A stretch of DNA of 64,000 nt from Pseudonocardia abyssalis. Its GTDB lineage: Bacteria > Actinomycetota > Actinomycetes > Mycobacteriales > Pseudonocardiaceae. Numbering within the stretch: the stretch's first letter is position 1; every line of letters begins with the position of its first letter. The stretch covers positions 1,178,001 to 1,242,000 of the forward strand of contig NZ_JADQDK010000001.1 of the NCBI RefSeq assembly GCF_019263705.2, read 5' to 3'. The notes under the pieces are model-generated. The model saw only the letters and a list, made by a program, of their open reading frames with translations, searched no databases and was not told where the DNA came from. The position numbers and the translations under genes were made by a program. Of the stretch, positions 63,047 through 64,000 are shown piece by piece.

Positions 63047-63135
63047 GACGACCGTGGTCCGCCGACCCTGGGACGCCCCGCGTGGCCCGGAGACTCTGGT
63101 CGGAGAGACGTCGGACCCGATGGAGGCGCGTGCGC

Positions 63136-64000
63136 ATGGACGGCAACAGGGACGGCGGCCTGATCGTGGTCGGCGTGGACGCCTCGGACTCCGCCAGGGA
63201 GGCCGCCGAGTGGGCCGCAGACCTCGCATCGGCCGAGCGCGCGCCGCTGCTCCTCGTGCACGTGGTGCCGGGTGGTTACCAGGACGCGCCGATCACCCCC
63301 ATTCCGGCGTGGCTGGCCGAGTTGCGGGACGTCGCGGTGCGCCTGGGGGCGGAGCCGTGCGTCGCGGAGGTGCAGCCCGGCACACCGGTCGACGTGCTCG
63401 GGACCCGCGCGGAGGGGGCCGCGATGCTGGTCCTCGGCAGCTACGGCGAGGCCGGGTGGTCGGGGATGCTCGCGGGCACCGTGGCGGTGTCCCTCCTGGA
63501 ACGGGTCCGGTGTCCGGTCGCGGTGATCCGGGGCAAGGTCCCGCAGCTGCCGCCGCCCCGTGGCGGTCCCGTGGTGGTGGGGGTCGACGGTTCGCCGGCC
63601 GGCCGCGCCGCGCTCGACGTCGCGGCCGGGCTGGCCGAGGTGTTGGGCGCGCGACTGGTGGGGACGCGGGCGTGGTCGGACGTCGTCGCCGGGAGCGACG
63701 GGTCCGCACACCGCAGGCCCGAGGACTGGCCGGTCCTCGCGGACGAGGCGGGCAGGATGCTCGCCGCCGAGCTCGGCCGGGTCGCCGCCGCGCACCCCGA
63801 GCTCGTGATCGAGCACGACGTCGACGAGGACACCCCGCTACGGGTCCTGCTCGACCGGGCAGGCACGGCCCGGATGATCGTGGTCGGGCACCGCCGCACC
63901 GCGCCGCAGACCGGGATGCCGCAGACCGGGATGCCGCAGACCGGGATGCTGCTCGGGTCGACCAGCCGAGCCCTGGTCGAGTTCGCGGAGTGTCCCGTCG
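63136..64000 (+). CDS. Universal stress protein, tandem USP domains (3' end outside window)
   Basis: The first USP domain (LIVVGVDASDSAREAAEWAADLASAERAPLLLVHVV to CPVAVIRG) and most of the second (PVVVGVDGSPAGRAALDVAAGLAEVLGARLVGTRAW …) are visible. The frame is open to the last base, so only the final residues are missing. The ATP loop of the second domain is disturbed by a three-fold PQTGM repeat before LLGSTSRAL. The gene diverges from the Acg-like nitroreductase with a shared DosR-like box. Confidence 0.9.
   Translation, partial: MDGNRDGGLIVVGVDASDSAREAAEWAADLASAERAPLLLVHVVPGGYQDAPITPIPAWLAELRDVAVRLGAEPCVAEVQPGTPVDVLGTRAEGAAMLVLGSYGEAGWSGMLAGTVAVSLLERVRCPVAVIRGKVPQLPPPRGGPVVVGVDGSPAGRAALDVAAGLAEVLGARLVGTRAWSDVVAGSDGSAHRRPEDWPVLADEAGRMLAAELGRVAAAHPELVIEHDVDEDTPLRVLLDRAGTARMIVVGHRRTAPQTGMPQTGMPQTGMLLGSTSRALVEFAECPV
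63904..63948 (+). repeat. 15-bp in-frame tandem repeat, three copies, inside USP gene
   Basis: CCGCAGACCGGGATG occurs three times in a row (63904, 63919, 63934), encoding PQTGM x3 in the phosphate-binding loop region of the second USP domain. Confidence 0.92.

Overview
The window is very GC-rich, uses many GTG starts and 4-nt ATGA/GTGA overlaps, and carries the actinobacterial gene order parA-scpA-scpB-rluB-cmk-plsC-der. Together with the gene families seen, this points to an actinomycete of the Pseudonocardiaceae type (Pseudonocardia or a relative). The genus is inferred from overall character, not from a marker gene.

Left part (1-11.5 kb): the end of a flavin monooxygenase gene and an alpha/beta hydrolase face an Old Yellow Enzyme across an unusual repeat/hairpin block. 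Then comes conserved core genome: ParA-type ATPase, ScpA/ScpB, RluB, cytidylate kinase, acyltransferase and Der GTPase. A NarL-type two-component pair and tRNA-Pro(GGG) with a strong terminator follow.

Middle part (11.9-45.1 kb): a large catabolic block starts just after the tRNA and ends at an IS3-type remnant. (a) 11.9-17.0 kb is a co-directional operon (MBL-fold lactonase-like hydrolase, SDR, two beta-hydroxyacid dehydrogenases, cupin, carboxymuconolactone-decarboxylase-like protein, GntR/FCD regulator) with a FadR/VanR-type operator over its promoter. (b) 17.1-19.5 kb has a tandem CMD-like protein and ahcY behind a likely SAH riboswitch. (c) 19.5-27.0 kb is a minus-strand operon (double type III CoA transferase, amidohydrolase, NHL protein, MetE-core protein, SDR, FolD) divergent from a LysR regulator. 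(d) 28.3-35.9 kb holds a MidA-like methyltransferase, a second MetE-core protein, MetK, adenosine kinase, MTHFR, a FolD with altered catalytic residues, and PurU. With AhcY this encodes a whole SAM-regeneration cycle plus the tetrahydrofolate route from methyl to formate. (e) 36.0-45.1 kb holds a peptide/opine-type ABC importer, CMD proteins, a Baeyer-Villiger monooxygenase and an MBL-fold hydrolase. A 17-bp dyad GTTGA-N7-TCAAC, a LysR T-N11-A box, lies before (c), (d) and (e), so these look like one regulon for import and oxidative/C1 breakdown of an unidentified methylated, probably cyclic-ketone-forming compound.

Right part (45.6-64 kb): a hypoxia/dormancy island resembling the mycobacterial DosR (DevR) regulon: universal stress proteins, an Rv2004c-like phosphotransferase/P-loop kinase, DUF1918, a USP-CBS-BON fusion, two Acg-type nitroreductases, a CBS protein, slipin plus a frameshifted SHOCT gene, cytochrome bd (cydA, cydB, fused cydDC) and a DosR-like response regulator. 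Six 14-bp GGGNC-N4-GNCCC dyads lie mostly 75-90 nt before the start codons of these operons, including that of the regulator. This suggests a self-contained, autoregulated low-oxygen regulon. The last USP gene runs off the right edge.
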